Positions 63,534-64,000 of a stretch of DNA of 64,000 nucleotides are shown piece after piece. Below the pieces are notes generated by a model. That model saw only the letters and a list, made by a program, of their open reading frames with translations, searched no databases and was not told the DNA's origin. Numbering within the stretch: the first letter of the stretch is position 1; each line of letters starts with the position of its first letter. The position numbers were made by a program, and so were the translations under genes. This DNA comes from Streptomyces rubiginosohelvolus (GTDB lineage Bacteria > Actinomycetota > Actinomycetes > Streptomycetales > Streptomycetaceae): the NCBI RefSeq assembly GCF_014649875.1, contig NZ_BMTW01000001.1, forward strand, positions 682,001 through 746,000, read 5' to 3'.

Positions 63534-63998
63534 ATGAACGCGACGCCTCGCTGGCTGAACCCGGAGCAGCAGGCCGCCTGGGACGGCTTCATCCGCATGC
63601 AGGAGAAGCTCATCGGACGGCTCTCACGCCGGGTCCAGGCAGACTCCCGTATGTCCCCCGCCGACTACATCGTGCTGGCCAAACTCACCGAGGCCGGCGG
63701 GCGCATGCGCTTCATGGACCTCACCAAGCTGGTGGAGTGGGAGAAGAGCCGCATGTCCCACCAGGTGGCACGCATGGCCAAGCGCGGTCTCGTCTCCAAG
63801 GAGGAGTGCCCCGACGACGGACGCGGCGCGTTCATCGTCGCCACCCCGGCCGGCCGCGAGGCGATCGAGGAGGCCGCACCCGTGCACGTCGAGCATGTCC
63901 GGCGGCTGTTCATCGACGCGCTCACCCAGGAGGAGCTGGACAGCCTCGCCCGGATCTCGAACCGCGTCCTCGCCCACCTGGAGAAGCAGCCCGACTGA
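63534..63998 (+). CDS. MarR-family transcriptional regulator
   Basis: The 154-residue protein has the MarR winged helix (SPADYIVLAKLTEAGGRMRFMDLTKLVEWEKSRMSHQVARMAKRGLV) and the RG-D-G wing CPDDGRGAFIVATPAG. TACGCT lies six bases before the ATG, consistent with a leaderless mRNA. It probably represses the divergent isochorismatase-like gene and perhaps itself. Its stop lies at the window end. Confidence 0.93.
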   Translation: MNATPRWLNPEQQAAWDGFIRMQEKLIGRLSRRVQADSRMSPADYIVLAKLTEAGGRMRFMDLTKLVEWEKSRMSHQVARMAKRGLVSKEECPDDGRGAFIVATPAGREAIEEAAPVHVEHVRRLFIDALTQEELDSLARISNRVLAHLEKQPD

Positions 63999-64000
63999 CA

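Overview
The window is about 71-74% GC by eye, with heavily GC-biased third codon positions, many GTG/TTG starts, ATGA/GTGA stop-start overlaps and several apparently leaderless genes. Together with a complete conservon, SARP, DmdR1, PdxH, CitA2 and SerC homologues, this points to a Streptomyces chromosome core region. From memory, the conserved backbone follows the S. coelicolor SCO4394 (dmdR1) to SCO4366 (serC) stretch, interrupted by accessory islands. I could not run any alignment.

Layout. 1-3.7 kb: end of a membrane protein, an alpha/beta hydrolase with an Ala in the nucleophile position, the iron regulator DmdR1 (with an antiparallel ORF like S. coelicolor adm) and a SIS-domain protein divergent from it across a DasR-type (dre) operator. 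3.7-9.3 kb: a two-component system beside a lipoprotein and a MacB-like efflux cassette. 9.3-13.8 kb: a PAS/GAF sensor, a structured non-coding stretch with a 12-codon mini-ORF, pdxH, citA2 and a VOC protein. 13.8-19.4 kb: a methyltransferase, then an XRE-cupin regulator, a P-loop kinase and two tandem AlkB-like 2OG-Fe(II) dioxygenases in one overlapping operon, followed by a free-standing alanyl-tRNA synthetase catalytic core preceded by an alanine-ending leader peptide. 19.5-22.9 kb: a secreted protein, a serine hydrolase and a truncated NTF2-like gene. 23-33.4 kb: an eight-gene minus-strand acyl-CoA catabolic operon (ligase, dehydrogenase, biotin-dependent carboxylase, AtuA-like protein, enoyl-CoA hydratase, TetR).

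33.7-43.9 kb: a class II two-peptide lanthipeptide island with two different precursor peptides, a single LanM, a C39-peptidase exporter, an HlyD-like protein, an unknown four-helix membrane protein and an ABC immunity pair. A SARP regulator converges on it. The peptides resemble roseocin/haloduracin-type alpha and beta components. Gene remnants (ADP-ribosylglycohydrolase, DinB, further on a PIN domain) flank the island. 44.7-54.3 kb: NUDIX hydrolase, TetR/SDR pair, DMT exporter/LysR pair, a TIGR03943-UPF0718 pair and a 968-residue FAD/Fe-S oxidase. 54.5-60.1 kb: a conservon (cvnABCD) followed by two cytochrome P450 genes, the first lacking the ExxR arginine as in CYP157. 60.1-64 kb: a 33-bp tandem repeat, serC, DUF4259, a methyltransferase and an isochorismatase-like hydrolase divergent from a MarR regulator across two matching palindromes.

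The most novel-looking items are the tandem AlkB-like pair with its kinase and cupin regulator, the AlaRS-core gene with its putative alanine attenuator, the mini-ORF/multi-helix RNA at 10.9-11.1 kb, and the two-peptide lanthipeptide locus.
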